Source: a virus
Reading direction: 5' to 3' (one strand)
Length of the DNA: 64,000 nt
IMG/VR virus record: IMGVR_UViG_3300033145_000788
Coordinates: 34,977 to 98,976 of that record
In this document: positions 30,986 to 40,013 of the stretch, piece after piece
Position numbering within the stretch: the stretch's first letter is position 1
Layout: each line of letters starts with the position of its first letter
The notes under the pieces: generated by a model
What the model saw: only the letters and a program-made list of their open reading frames with translations
The model's database searches: none
Told to the model about the DNA's origin: nothing
Program-made: the position numbers and the translations under genes

Positions 30986-31261
30986 ATGGCACACGCAGAA
31001 AGATGTCCGATTTGTAATGGAAACGGAACAATAAAAACAACCCAGGATGACGGAACCACGCTTGGTTCAGTAGAACTACAAGAAACTTGTCATGGTTGTG
31101 ATGGCAAGGGATGGGTTACAGTTTCAGATGGTCAAGGATATTACGGAGATCATTACAATGATCCTCCGATTTATGATCCATTCCCTCGTTGGCCGTATCC
31201 TTGGCGGATTAGTGGAGGGACTAATGAAATTATAACTTGTGAAATAGAGATTCCAACGTAA
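30986..31261 (+). CDS. DnaJ-type zinc-motif protein
   Basis: 91 residues. CPICNGNGTI and CHGCDGKGWV are paired C-x2-C-x-G-x-G motifs like half of a DnaJ zinc domain; the rest is Pro/Tyr rich. A small zinc protein of unknown role next to the portal. Confidence 0.55.
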   Translation: MAHAERCPICNGNGTIKTTQDDGTTLGSVELQETCHGCDGKGWVTVSDGQGYYGDHYNDPPIYDPFPRWPYPWRISGGTNEIITCEIEIPT

Positions 31262-31262
31262 A

Positions 31263-31466
31263 ATGCGAATCTTAGTAACAGACCTGGTGGAAATCCCCAA
31301 TGACAGTTTCTGGATATGGGCGACGGCGGCCACGATGTACGGATGCCCGTTTTCCAAGGAAGATTTCCAGAAACTTTTGGACAAGGGGAGGGTTGGTTAC
31401 ACAACCCAATCCGGGCGGTTCAAAACGCACGTGACCTATGAGGTCATGGACGAGGCGGCACATTAG
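31263..31466 (+). CDS. Small hypothetical protein
   Basis: 67 residues, one base after the previous stop and directly abutting the portal gene. IPNDSFWIWATAATMYGCPF then KEDFQKLLDKGRVGY. No family recognised. Confidence 0.45.
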   Translation: MRILVTDLVEIPNDSFWIWATAATMYGCPFSKEDFQKLLDKGRVGYTTQSGRFKTHVTYEVMDEAAH

Positions 31467-32864
31467 ATGAAACTTTTTGGGATTGAAATAAAGAAAGCGA
31501 AGAGGGGAGAAGGAGCGGCCAATAACCCCCTGGCGGGAATAATGCTTGCCCCGCATCAGTATGGCCGAGAGCTTACCACCGACAGGGACGTGGAATCTCT
31601 GCTCAAGGCTTATCGGTCATGGGTGTATGTTTGCGCGAACAAGAATGCCACGACTGTGGCCAGTATCCCCTTGAAACTCTATGTGGCTAAGGGGAGCAAG
31701 GGCAAGGGCATAAAGGGCTGGGAGACCAGGGCGATAACGAAGGAGAAGGAAGTCTTTCTCCGGGAGAACCCCGTTTTGAATCAGATCCCGGCGGTCAGGA
31801 AGGCGGTTGAGATTGAGGAGCTGTTAGAGCATCCGTTCCTGGATTTGATGAGACAGGTCAACCAGTTCATGAATCAATTCAGTCTCTGGGAGATCACGGA
31901 ATTATATCAGGAGCTAGCCGGGAACGCCTACTGGCTCGTGGTGGATGGTCCGATGGGGATACCGCAGGAGATATGGCCGATCACGCCCCAGAACATTAAG
32001 ATTGTCCCCGATCAGAAGAAATTCATCAGGGGATATAATTACAAGATCGGGATGACCGAGAAATTCTTCGAGGAATCTCAGATAATCCACTTCAAAATGC
32101 CATCTCCCACGAGTCAATTTTATGGTAAGTCTCCTTTGTCGGCTGTGACCGATATGTACAACATCGGCCAGAATATGAATATATTTGAGAATGCGGTGTT
32201 CAGCAATATGGGTCGGGTTGAAGGTATATTTACGACTAAGGATGAACTTTATCCTGCGGGCCATGAACGGCTCAAGGAAGAAATTAAACAGGCTTTTGGA
32301 GGGGTTAAGAATGCGGGTAAGTCTCCACTTTTGCCACCGAGTGTTGATTATAAATCGATTGGATTGAGTCCGAGAGAATTGAATTTTATCCAGGGCAGGA
32401 AAAGCGTCAAGGAGGAAATCTGCAATGCCTATGGCCAGAGCGTCGCCATGTATGATAAGGAGTCTAACCGGGCAAATGCAGAGGCTGCCAATTATATGTT
32501 CTTGAAGGATACCATCCGGCCCCGGTGCATCCGTATCGAGGAAAAGCTGAACGAGAAATTTATGCCTCGATATGACGAAAGTGGAAATTTATTCGTGGCC
32601 TTTGATAATTGCGTGCCGGCGGACCGGGATGCCCGGTTGAAGGAAATGGAGACCCGGCTCAAGACCGGATACAGTTCGATAAACCAGGAGCGCCAGATAG
32701 ACAATCAGGAAGGGGTGGAATGGGGAGATTTACCGATCTTGCCTCAGACTATGGTTCCCCTCGGATCGGCACCTCCGGCCGGGGAAGGGGCTACGGAAGA
32801 GGAATTGCACGTGTTTAGTCTGAAGGTTGCTGAAATGGTGGAAGAGAAATTGAGCGGGCAATAG
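31467..32864 (+). CDS. Portal protein (HK97 type)
   Basis: 465 residues. Features of HK97-family portals: SWVYVCANKNATTVASIPL, PFLDLMRQVN, TELYQELAGNAYWLV, IIHFKMPSP, the clip/stem region, SYGQSV-like NAYGQSVAMYD, and RLKEMETRLKTGYSSINQER near the end. Twelve subunits form the DNA channel at one capsid vertex. Follows terminase in usual order. Confidence 0.85.
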   Translation: MKLFGIEIKKAKRGEGAANNPLAGIMLAPHQYGRELTTDRDVESLLKAYRSWVYVCANKNATTVASIPLKLYVAKGSKGKGIKGWETRAITKEKEVFLRENPVLNQIPAVRKAVEIEELLEHPFLDLMRQVNQFMNQFSLWEITELYQELAGNAYWLVVDGPMGIPQEIWPITPQNIKIVPDQKKFIRGYNYKIGMTEKFFEESQIIHFKMPSPTSQFYGKSPLSAVTDMYNIGQNMNIFENAVFSNMGRVEGIFTTKDELYPAGHERLKEEIKQAFGGVKNAGKSPLLPPSVDYKSIGLSPRELNFIQGRKSVKEEICNAYGQSVAMYDKESNRANAEAANYMFLKDTIRPRCIRIEEKLNEKFMPRYDESGNLFVAFDNCVPADRDARLKEMETRLKTGYSSINQERQIDNQEGVEWGDLPILPQTMVPLGSAPPAGEGATEEELHVFSLKVAEMVEEKLSGQ

Positions 32865-32877
32865 TTTGATGTAGTAT

Positions 32878-32895
32878 GGAGCCAGCGCTGGCTCC
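32878..32895. promoter_or_regulatory. Perfect 18-bp palindrome after the portal gene
   Basis: GGAGCCAGCGCTGGCTCC is a complete dyad. It lies 14 bases after the portal stop. It could be an operator, a packaging-related site or a hairpin stem, but no U-run follows it, so it is not a classical terminator. Confidence 0.5.
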
Positions 32896-32969
32896 ATTAA
32901 TCCGGTGGGAGCCGCTTGAATTGCGCCTCTTCAGCTAGCACCCGGATAATAAGACGCCAGCCGGCTGAT

Positions 32970-33005
32970 ATAAGGACGGTCAAGATCGGGCCGTCCTTAT
33001 ATTTT
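32970..33005 (+). terminator. Rho-independent terminator
   Basis: ATAAGGACGG (32970-32979) pairs with CCGTCCTTAT (32991-33000), an 11-nt loop, followed by ATTTT. Ends the terminase-portal transcript. Confidence 0.65.
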
Positions 33006-33082
33006 AAAAGATTAGACCAAGCGGGTAAAGCCTGGGTAAACCGTGATGCCGGTAGGGTGGCATAAGCATATTGTAAATATGC

Positions 33083-33105
33083 CGGCCCCAGGGGCCGCTA
33101 TTTTT
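33083..33105 (+). terminator. Second terminator-like hairpin
   Basis: CGGCC/GGCCG with a short loop, then CTATTTTT. Immediately before it GCATATT/AATATGC (33066-33082) forms another hairpin. The run of structures fills the 254-base gap between the portal and the next gene; nothing else is seen there. Confidence 0.55.
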
Positions 33106-33118
33106 ACGGAGAAATGAG

Positions 33119-33532
33119 ATGGAAATCATAAACGGAGAGATCGTGGAGGGAGGCATGGAGATCATAAACGGAGAAGTCCAAGGTGCCGGGATAGGATATT
33201 TTGATGTCCAGTATGATTCCGGGAGTAGTGCTATTACCATGACCAGTGATAGTTTTGCCAAGAGATATGTGATAGATACAACTTCAAGCAAAGTTATTAA
33301 TCTATTGCCCTGTGCGGCTGGTCATATAGATAAGGCGGTTGAAATCGTCCATATGAATACGGGGAACATTACGATTAATGCGAGCGGTTCCGATACAATC
33401 GCCGACTCATCGGCCGGCGGAACGCTCATGATTTCGAGTGGGATTGGTGATGGGGCAATGGTTCGTTTGGTGGTTGACACTGCTACTTCCTGGGGATATG
33501 GCGTCGTTGCTGGACCTTGGGCGACTGCATAG
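33119..33532 (+). CDS. Putative virion surface protein
   Basis: 137 residues. The N-terminus repeats MEIINGEIVEGG / MEIINGEVQGAG, then a Gly/Ser/Thr-rich beta region (TGNITINASGSDTIADSSAG). The composition fits a decoration or head-fibre protein. Located between portal and the fibre-like genes. Confidence 0.45.
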   Translation: MEIINGEIVEGGMEIINGEVQGAGIGYFDVQYDSGSSAITMTSDSFAKRYVIDTTSSKVINLLPCAAGHIDKAVEIVHMNTGNITINASGSDTIADSSAGGTLMISSGIGDGAMVRLVVDTATSWGYGVVAGPWATA

Positions 33533-33542
33533 GAGGTTTGAC

Positions 33543-33758
33543 ATGAGAGCATTTTTGACAGGATTTTTCAGGGAAGACAACGGGAACCCCTCGATGTCCC
33601 GGTTGGTGACATTCCTGGTGGTTGGTGTAATTCTGTTCCATTGGATTTACGCGATATTGCTCAGTCAAGGGAAGGCGGGGATTGATGCTTATGAAATAAC
33701 GCTTCTTGGTATTGCAATGGGCAATAAGATTGTTTCTAAACTAACGGAGAGGGGATAA
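33543..33758 (+). CDS. Small membrane protein, possible holin
   Basis: 71 residues from ATG 33543, with AGGAGG upstream. MRAFLTGFFREDNGNPSMSR precedes a hydrophobic span (LVTFLVVGVILFHWIYAILL) and a second weaker one (ITLLGIAMGNKIVSKL). Size and topology fit a small holin, but no endolysin is adjacent, so this is tentative. Confidence 0.4.
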   Translation: MRAFLTGFFREDNGNPSMSRLVTFLVVGVILFHWIYAILLSQGKAGIDAYEITLLGIAMGNKIVSKLTERG

Positions 33759-33773
33759 TCACGGAGACTTGAA

Positions 33774-35744
33774 ATGAAAAGACTGACTGTTTTTCTGGTC
33801 GTCCTTGTGACGGCCTTTTTTATTGCCACGGCAACGGCCCGTGCCATCCGGTGGCGGGGATATGAGCCCCAAACCGTGATAAAAGTGTCCGGGGTGGGTG
33901 GGGACTATACAACCATCCAGGCTGCGTTGACTGCCAATGCGACTGAGAATATCGTGATCCAGGTTTATCCTGGGACCTATACCGATGACACAATTACCTT
34001 TACGGCCGACAATCAAACGATCCGGGGAATGGGGTTGACTGCAAATCAGATTGTGACCACGGCCGATGCGGCGATAGTGGATTACGGAGCCTATGCGAAT
34101 TGCAGGATTGAAAATATTAAGATTACAATGACTAATCCTACAACCGATAAGGTGATGATTACAGGAACGGGATTTCTCAAGTTGAGGTGGTGTCATTTAG
34201 GATTGGCGGCCTCGAATGTAAACGCCTCCGAGGCCCGGATATTTGGAGGGACGGGCGATGTCACAATGACGTTTGGAACGATTGACTATGATAACGATTC
34301 CGATGATGGCACCGCTTACAAGGCTCCTATTCTCCTTGAGTCGGGTTCTTCTTACTGTTTCAGGAAGGTTATCATTGATATAGACGGGACTAATGCATCG
34401 GCGGTGACCACTACTTTTTTTGGGGCTGGAACGGGGGTTTTCGATCTCTATCGTTGCGTTATGGACGTCGTTGATACCGGGGCCACCTTAACGGTGGGAT
34501 TTGGATATTTGACCGGGGAGGGAACTTCTGAGACGTATGGAAATACGATCCATGTCACGGGTGCGGCTACTGAGACTGCTTATGGGGGATATCTGGCCTC
34601 CGGTACTTCCATGGTCTTTCGTTCAATGTATAATCATATTCATGTTTTGGCGGCTGGAGGGACGGCCAATAGTTGGGTCATTGGAGCCAATTGTACTGTG
34701 GTTAGCCAGTTCGATGATATCATTGCCGCAGACGGAGCGAGCGTTACCGGGACTTATACATATCTTAATTCTCCTTCTGATGGGCAATTGGGAACGTCGA
34801 GTACAACGGTCGTGACTAATTTGAATGCCGATTTGCTTGACGGAGAATCCGCTACGGCCTTTCAGGATGCCAATGCAAATTTAACCACCTATGCAGGAAT
34901 CGCTCCTACTGCCGATGTTCAAACATTTCTCGCCAATGCTGCTGACTTTGAAATAGACGCCGATGGCAATATAACTGGAAAAAGCTGGACGAGTGCAAAG
35001 CAGAACGGTGTTCCTGGATATTCAGGGGTTTATGGTGCCGAGGGTGCAGAGACTTGGCAGACATTTTGGGAAGGTGCAGCGAACCTTGCCAACCATGTCT
35101 ATTTAAAGCATCCAAATACAGGTCCACAGGCAGCAAATCAAATCATGTTATTTCCTACTGAAGATGGCAACCATCGTTCAACATATGCCTGGATGACAGC
35201 CTTTGGATGGAAGGCAATCTCTGTTGATCCATCCGCCTTTGTCTGCGATGGCACAAACTGCACCGATCCTGAAAAAACTCAAATCAATGGGGGGCCCACC
35301 ACCTGGATGGTTTGTTGTGCTGATGCCGCTGGAGTTTTTGAGTTTAAGATTCCTCAAATGCCCGATAATTGGGACGGCGGCGATATACATATAATGCTCG
35401 ATGTTTACTCTGCTGAGGGTACGCCTGCAGGAACGATTTCGTTTTTGGTTGAACTACAGGCACGTGGGCATGGTGTTATAATTGACAATACTTGGGTTAC
35501 TTTAAATGGAGCTATTTACTTTGAAGACGCTGAAACAGCAGGCACAACTGTTGATATACAATATGGTCTGTTTCAATCTGAGAACATAACTGCAATGGCG
35601 GCAGCAGGAGCGGGAAGGGATGTATTATTTGTCCGCAATACTCGTGATTACGATGATGCTACTCATGACACATCAACTCAAGAAATTCGCATTTTGGGTG
35701 CAACAGTCTTTTACAAGATTGATGAACTTGAGGAGAGAGATTAA
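33774..35744 (+). CDS. Exported beta-helix/fibre-like protein (chimeric)
   Basis: 656 residues. A Sec-type signal peptide (MKRLTVFLVVLVTAFFIATA, TARA) is followed by a pectate-lyase-like start (VSGVGGDYTTIQAALTANAT, VYPGTYTDDTITF) and beta-helix repeats to about residue 330. From about base 34980 the codon choice shifts to A/T-ending and less CGG/CCG, and the protein becomes a beta-sandwich-like region. It therefore looks like a phage beta-helix fused to a later-acquired C-terminal part. Could be a head fibre or an exported surface protein. Confidence 0.5.
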   Translation: MKRLTVFLVVLVTAFFIATATARAIRWRGYEPQTVIKVSGVGGDYTTIQAALTANATENIVIQVYPGTYTDDTITFTADNQTIRGMGLTANQIVTTADAAIVDYGAYANCRIENIKITMTNPTTDKVMITGTGFLKLRWCHLGLAASNVNASEARIFGGTGDVTMTFGTIDYDNDSDDGTAYKAPILLESGSSYCFRKVIIDIDGTNASAVTTTFFGAGTGVFDLYRCVMDVVDTGATLTVGFGYLTGEGTSETYGNTIHVTGAATETAYGGYLASGTSMVFRSMYNHIHVLAAGGTANSWVIGANCTVVSQFDDIIAADGASVTGTYTYLNSPSDGQLGTSSTTVVTNLNADLLDGESATAFQDANANLTTYAGIAPTADVQTFLANAADFEIDADGNITGKSWTSAKQNGVPGYSGVYGAEGAETWQTFWEGAANLANHVYLKHPNTGPQAANQIMLFPTEDGNHRSTYAWMTAFGWKAISVDPSAFVCDGTNCTDPEKTQINGGPTTWMVCCADAAGVFEFKIPQMPDNWDGGDIHIMLDVYSAEGTPAGTISFLVELQARGHGVIIDNTWVTLNGAIYFEDAETAGTTVDIQYGLFQSENITAMAAAGAGRDVLFVRNTRDYDDATHDTSTQEIRILGATVFYKIDELEERD

Positions 35745-36490
35745 TGAAGCAACTTTTTATTAGCATATTATTTCTTCTATTCTTAGTCACACCTTGCTAT
35801 GGTTTTCAACTCATAACAGGTACTCCTCCAATAGAAGTTGCTGCTCTCATTCATTCTGATGATTGGGAAACAGATGACTTCTCTAAATGGGATTCTGAGT
35901 TTGATCCAGATGGTGATTTAAGCACTCAAGCTGCTCCAGGTGTTGGACATGGCACTTATTCATACGAAATTATCGTTGACGATACTGATAGTTGTCATCT
36001 TGAAGAAATCTTTGCCGAAGGTTATAGCGAGTTCACGATTGTCTGGTATATGTATTTCATTGCAGGAACGGGAGTAACGGATAATAAATATATCATGCTC
36101 ATTCGTGTCGTAGATGCTGATACTAATAGTATCTTTTATCTACGACTCTATATTGGAGCTTCTACTAATACTTTTGATAGACATGATGTTTATTACACAC
36201 ATGATAGTGGAACTTCTCATAGTGATTGGGACCTGGATTATGAAGCAACTGCAACTTGGTATAAGTACGAATTTTATATGAAGAAGGCAACCGCTCCGTT
36301 AGCAAATGATGGCATCGTTAGATTTTGGGTAGATGATGTCTTGCGGGTAGAATTAACTAACGTTGACAGTGATGGTATCAATGACGCCAAAGCAATCCGA
36401 CTTGGAGTTTATGCAACAGATTTTGACCAAACTGATTGGGTCTTTTATTTAGATGATTACCAATTCTGGTCAGGATATAAGGATTTTTAA
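35744..36490 (+). CDS. Exported LamG/concanavalin-like protein
   Basis: 248 residues, ATG overlapping the previous stop. Signal peptide MKQLFISILFLLFLVTPCYG. The rest is a jelly-roll-like pattern: DDWETDDFSKWDSEFD, YSEFTIVWYMYF, ATWYKYEFYMKKAT, WVFYLDDYQFW. Such domains bind carbohydrate or form fibres. Codon use is like its two neighbours rather than the rest of the window. Confidence 0.5.
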   Translation: MKQLFISILFLLFLVTPCYGFQLITGTPPIEVAALIHSDDWETDDFSKWDSEFDPDGDLSTQAAPGVGHGTYSYEIIVDDTDSCHLEEIFAEGYSEFTIVWYMYFIAGTGVTDNKYIMLIRVVDADTNSIFYLRLYIGASTNTFDRHDVYYTHDSGTSHSDWDLDYEATATWYKYEFYMKKATAPLANDGIVRFWVDDVLRVELTNVDSDGINDAKAIRLGVYATDFDQTDWVFYLDDYQFWSGYKDF

Positions 36491-38509
36491 ATGAAAAAAG
36501 TTTTATTAACTATTCTTCTCATTCTTCTTGTCTCACCTTGTTGGGCGGCAGATTGGTATGTCCGTCCTGCTGGTGGTGTTTATGGTCCTCCAGAGGATGG
36601 CTCCGATTATGATCATGCTTGGGATGGCTTGCTGAATGTCGTCTGGGGTGAAGGTGGTGTCGAAGCTGGTGATACTCTTTACGTCTGTGGATTACATCTT
36701 TATGATGCGCCTGTTTATCCTGGCAACACTGGCTGTGATATTAATATAGTTACCGGAACAGGCGAAGATACAAGAATTGTCATTCGTGGAGATTATCCAG
36801 GAGATCCAGGTATAGTTTGGGGAGGACATATACCTACTTATGCCGTAAATGACACTGGTTGGGAACAGCAAGGTGCTCCTAATACTAATGTGTATAAATT
36901 AGCATTAATTGGTTCAGCCGCAGGAGATTGGGTTTTTCGAGATGTAACACCAGGAGATCCCGATGGAGTTCTTCTTGATTGGGAATATGACGCTGATGTC
37001 CCAACAGCAATAGCATTAGTTCAGGCCAATGAGGACTCCTCTTTTTGGGATAGTGCTAATGCACATCTCTATGTTCATGTGCAGGGAGGTGGCGAACCTG
37101 CTCCAGGAACTATTGTTATCAATAAATATGGCTATGATTTTAAAATGGCTGATATGTCATATATCACCTTTTACAAGCTAACTTTTTATGCACCATATAG
37201 AATGTTCTCGTATAGTACAGGATCATTTACTGGTACTCATATTACATGGGAGGGATGTACTCTTTTATATGGAGAAGGAGGCGGCATAATTCAACCAGGC
37301 CTTAATTGTCATTATATGAATGTTATTGACTGTGAGATAGGTTATGCTGGAAATGGGCTTTATTGGACAGCAGGATCATCAAACTTGGCTGCCTCTCATT
37401 ATATCATTCGTGGGAACTATATTCACGATATTGGATGTGACGCACGAACTGCAGGAGGTGATGGTCACGCTATTGGCATACAAGGTGGTCATGATGGATT
37501 AATCGAAGATAATTATTGTATAAATACAGGAATGGTTATCCTTTTGTACACGTATGGAAGTCAAAGTCTTACAGATACTATCATCAGATATAATACAGTT
37601 ATAAATCCTCATGCTTTGGGTAATCAATATGGTATCTCACTCCAGATGAGTACTGATAGTATTGCAGTCAAAACAGGAATCGAAATATATGCAAACAGAA
37701 TTATTAATTGTGATCCTGGAATAAGAATTACTCAACTTAGGGATGAGGTCAAAGTATACAATAATATTATGCGAGATTGTGGAACCAGTCTTTATGTTGC
37801 TGGTGAAGCTACAGTTTTAGATATCACGAATGGAACAGATGCGATAATTAAAGGGGCAGATTTAGTAGGAACGGAAAGTGGAGCGACAGCAAGAGTCCAG
37901 GATACCTCGCAATTAACTGGATCAGCTCCAAATAGAACTGGAACAATGTCTGTAGATTTGGAAACTGGAGACTTCCAAGTTGGGGAAGATATCATCATTG
38001 ATGGAGCACCAGGAGTGATAGTAGCCGTTGCATCATCTGCATTTCATTATCTTGGTGTAAATGTCAATTTTAAAAATAATATATCTGTAAATCCAACGAA
38101 TCTACATATTTACTTTGATGTAGGTCCACAGGGAGAACAGGGAGTTCTTACTTCTAACTATAATTGCTTTCATCCTGATTGTGATATAGCTGAGGACTGT
38201 TTCCAAGATGTTCGAGGAGATGATGCTCTTGTTGACTTTGCAAAGTGGCAAATAACAAGCTTTAGTCCAGATGCGAATTCAAATACAACTGACCCAGATC
38301 TTGGGACAAATGATGTTCCTGGTGTTTGGATGACTGGAACTGCTGACGTTGGAGATATTGAACTCATTGCTCCATTGACTAATCACTGGCCAGCAGAATC
38401 AAATGACAATGTGATAGTAACATTCCCTTGGAAAATGTTTGGAGATGCTCCTTCAATGGGAGTATTTAATCATGCAAATCCTAATAGATTCGGAGCGACG
38501 ATACAGTAG
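36491..38509 (+). CDS. Exported parallel beta-helix protein
   Basis: 672 residues. Signal peptide MKKVLLTILLILLVSPCWAA, then DWYVRPAGGVYG and a long right-handed beta-helix pattern (for example DGLIEDNYCINTGMV, IYANRIINCDPGIRI). Tail spikes with this fold degrade surface polysaccharides, but a cleavable signal peptide is unusual for a virion protein. AT-richer codon use suggests acquisition. Confidence 0.55.
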   Translation: MKKVLLTILLILLVSPCWAADWYVRPAGGVYGPPEDGSDYDHAWDGLLNVVWGEGGVEAGDTLYVCGLHLYDAPVYPGNTGCDINIVTGTGEDTRIVIRGDYPGDPGIVWGGHIPTYAVNDTGWEQQGAPNTNVYKLALIGSAAGDWVFRDVTPGDPDGVLLDWEYDADVPTAIALVQANEDSSFWDSANAHLYVHVQGGGEPAPGTIVINKYGYDFKMADMSYITFYKLTFYAPYRMFSYSTGSFTGTHITWEGCTLLYGEGGGIIQPGLNCHYMNVIDCEIGYAGNGLYWTAGSSNLAASHYIIRGNYIHDIGCDARTAGGDGHAIGIQGGHDGLIEDNYCINTGMVILLYTYGSQSLTDTIIRYNTVINPHALGNQYGISLQMSTDSIAVKTGIEIYANRIINCDPGIRITQLRDEVKVYNNIMRDCGTSLYVAGEATVLDITNGTDAIIKGADLVGTESGATARVQDTSQLTGSAPNRTGTMSVDLETGDFQVGEDIIIDGAPGVIVAVASSAFHYLGVNVNFKNNISVNPTNLHIYFDVGPQGEQGVLTSNYNCFHPDCDIAEDCFQDVRGDDALVDFAKWQITSFSPDANSNTTDPDLGTNDVPGVWMTGTADVGDIELIAPLTNHWPAESNDNVIVTFPWKMFGDAPSMGVFNHANPNRFGATIQ

Positions 38510-38517
38510 GAGGATAT

Positions 38518-38592
38518 ATGGCTAACAATCAGAATCTTTTTATTCCGCCACAAGTAACCAGAACATCTTTAACCGGATGCTCGATGCAATGA
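38518..38592 (+). CDS. 24-codon leader frame before the MuF gene
   Basis: AGGAGG at 38509-38514 and ATG 38518 open MANNQNLFIPPQVTRTSL and stop at TGA 38590-38592, overlapping ATG 38589 in the MuF frame. The peptide reads like the natural N-terminus of a longer protein, so this may be a frameshifted start of the MuF gene, or a coupling leader. Confidence 0.35.
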   Translation: MANNQNLFIPPQVTRTSLTGCSMQ

Positions 38593-40013
38593 TTCCAAAA
38601 TCCTATTTGACAGACCAATTCGCCGGGGTCGTGGCTGGGGCGATAGTCGCCGATATATTGAAAAGAAGAAAGGAATATTCCCAGGATGAGGTCGAATGGG
38701 AAGCCGAGGCCTGGAGGGAATTCATTGAAAAAGTCGCCGATCCGGGAGAGAAAAAGTTCGTGGCCGTCATGTCCGGCCTCTTCGAGGAGCAGAAAGCCGA
38801 GGTCCTGGCCAACATGAAACGAGCCCCGAAATCTCTTGTCAAGGAGCGGCAGATAGAATCCTGGTTGTTTGGAAGGAAAAAATGGGAGCGGCGATTCCAG
38901 AGAGAAGGAATAGATCTCATGGAGGGAATCGCCGTTACGAATGGGCAGAGGATAATGGACGATCTCCCCGTGATCGGTGTATCGTTCGACGTGACGAATC
39001 CAGAAGTGGCTTCCGCCCTGAAGGAACGGTCAATCAAGTTTTCCAAGGAAGTCGTCGGGACGACAGAGGAAAGGATTCGGGCAACTTTGGCCGAAGGGAT
39101 AGCGCAAGGCGAATCAATCCCCGTCCTGCGTGACCGGATATCCGCCTATTTTGCGGCGGACCGGATAGCAAAGAGGGCGGAGATGATAGCCCGGAACGAG
39201 ACGATCTGGGCGAGCAATGCCGGGGCGGAGTATTCTTATATCCAGTCCGGCGTGGTCGAGGGGAAGGAATGGCTGATCGCGGCTGACGACCGCACATGCG
39301 AATTCTGTTTTACGGCCAGAGATGATTTTGGTCCGAAAGGGAGTAAGGGGCCAACCCCTCTCGGGAAAGCCTTCTATGAAGTGGGGGACGAGGTAACCGG
39401 GGCGGATGGCGGGAAGATGACTCTGTCATACGATACGGTGAACTGGCCTCCGCTTCATGTGCGCTGCAGATGTTCCATCGTTCCCGTATTGATGGAAGCA
39501 CCAATATCTCCCCTTAAACCGGTAAGTTCTACGATTCCTGGGGTGGCAGGGAGGATTCCTCTTTGCGGGCCGAAGTCAAAAGCCCAGGTTTCTTGTTTAC
39601 AGGGGGCCGATGTAGAACGGATACAGCGGGCGACAAAATCTCATCTGCCGGCTACTCGTGAAGTCCAGATGATCGGGGAAGCAAATGAGGGCCGTTTGGC
39701 TTCCGTTTTGAAAAAAGGGAAAGGGCTTCCGGATAATGAAGCCTTTGATGTCATAGTGGGAACGGTGAAGAAACCGGATCATTTGATAGAAGTGAAAACT
39801 ATTGTCCGAGGTAAAAATAATAAAATTACAATGCATCCAGATTCTCGAAGGCGCAAGTTGGCCAAGGCTGCTGAACATCCCGATGCCAAGGTTCACACAG
39901 TTGTCTTTGATGAAAGATCAAAACAAATTTTTTATCGAGAAGGGGTTGGAAGTTTTAGATTGGGAGGGATGAAGGAAGTCACTCTGGAGGATTTAAAGGG
40001 GATATTAATATGA
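38577..40013 (+). CDS. MuF-type minor head protein with C-terminal nuclease-like (toxin) domain
   Basis: 478 residues. Residues 1-310 follow SPP1 gp7/MuF head morphogenesis proteins: IARNETIWASNAGAEY, ADDRTCEFC and the closing WPPLHVRCRCSIVPVL. After a linker, residues ~360-478 form an extra domain with EANEGRLASVLKKG, AFDVIVG and HLIEVKT, a D...ExK arrangement like PD-(D/E)XK nucleases, then KITMHPDSRRRKLAKA and GSFRLGGM. MuF proteins carrying C-terminal polymorphic toxins are known from temperate phages. The next gene could encode the immunity protein. Confidence 0.7.
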   Translation: MLDAMIPKSYLTDQFAGVVAGAIVADILKRRKEYSQDEVEWEAEAWREFIEKVADPGEKKFVAVMSGLFEEQKAEVLANMKRAPKSLVKERQIESWLFGRKKWERRFQREGIDLMEGIAVTNGQRIMDDLPVIGVSFDVTNPEVASALKERSIKFSKEVVGTTEERIRATLAEGIAQGESIPVLRDRISAYFAADRIAKRAEMIARNETIWASNAGAEYSYIQSGVVEGKEWLIAADDRTCEFCFTARDDFGPKGSKGPTPLGKAFYEVGDEVTGADGGKMTLSYDTVNWPPLHVRCRCSIVPVLMEAPISPLKPVSSTIPGVAGRIPLCGPKSKAQVSCLQGADVERIQRATKSHLPATREVQMIGEANEGRLASVLKKGKGLPDNEAFDVIVGTVKKPDHLIEVKTIVRGKNNKITMHPDSRRRKLAKAAEHPDAKVHTVVFDERSKQIFYREGVGSFRLGGMKEVTLEDLKGILI

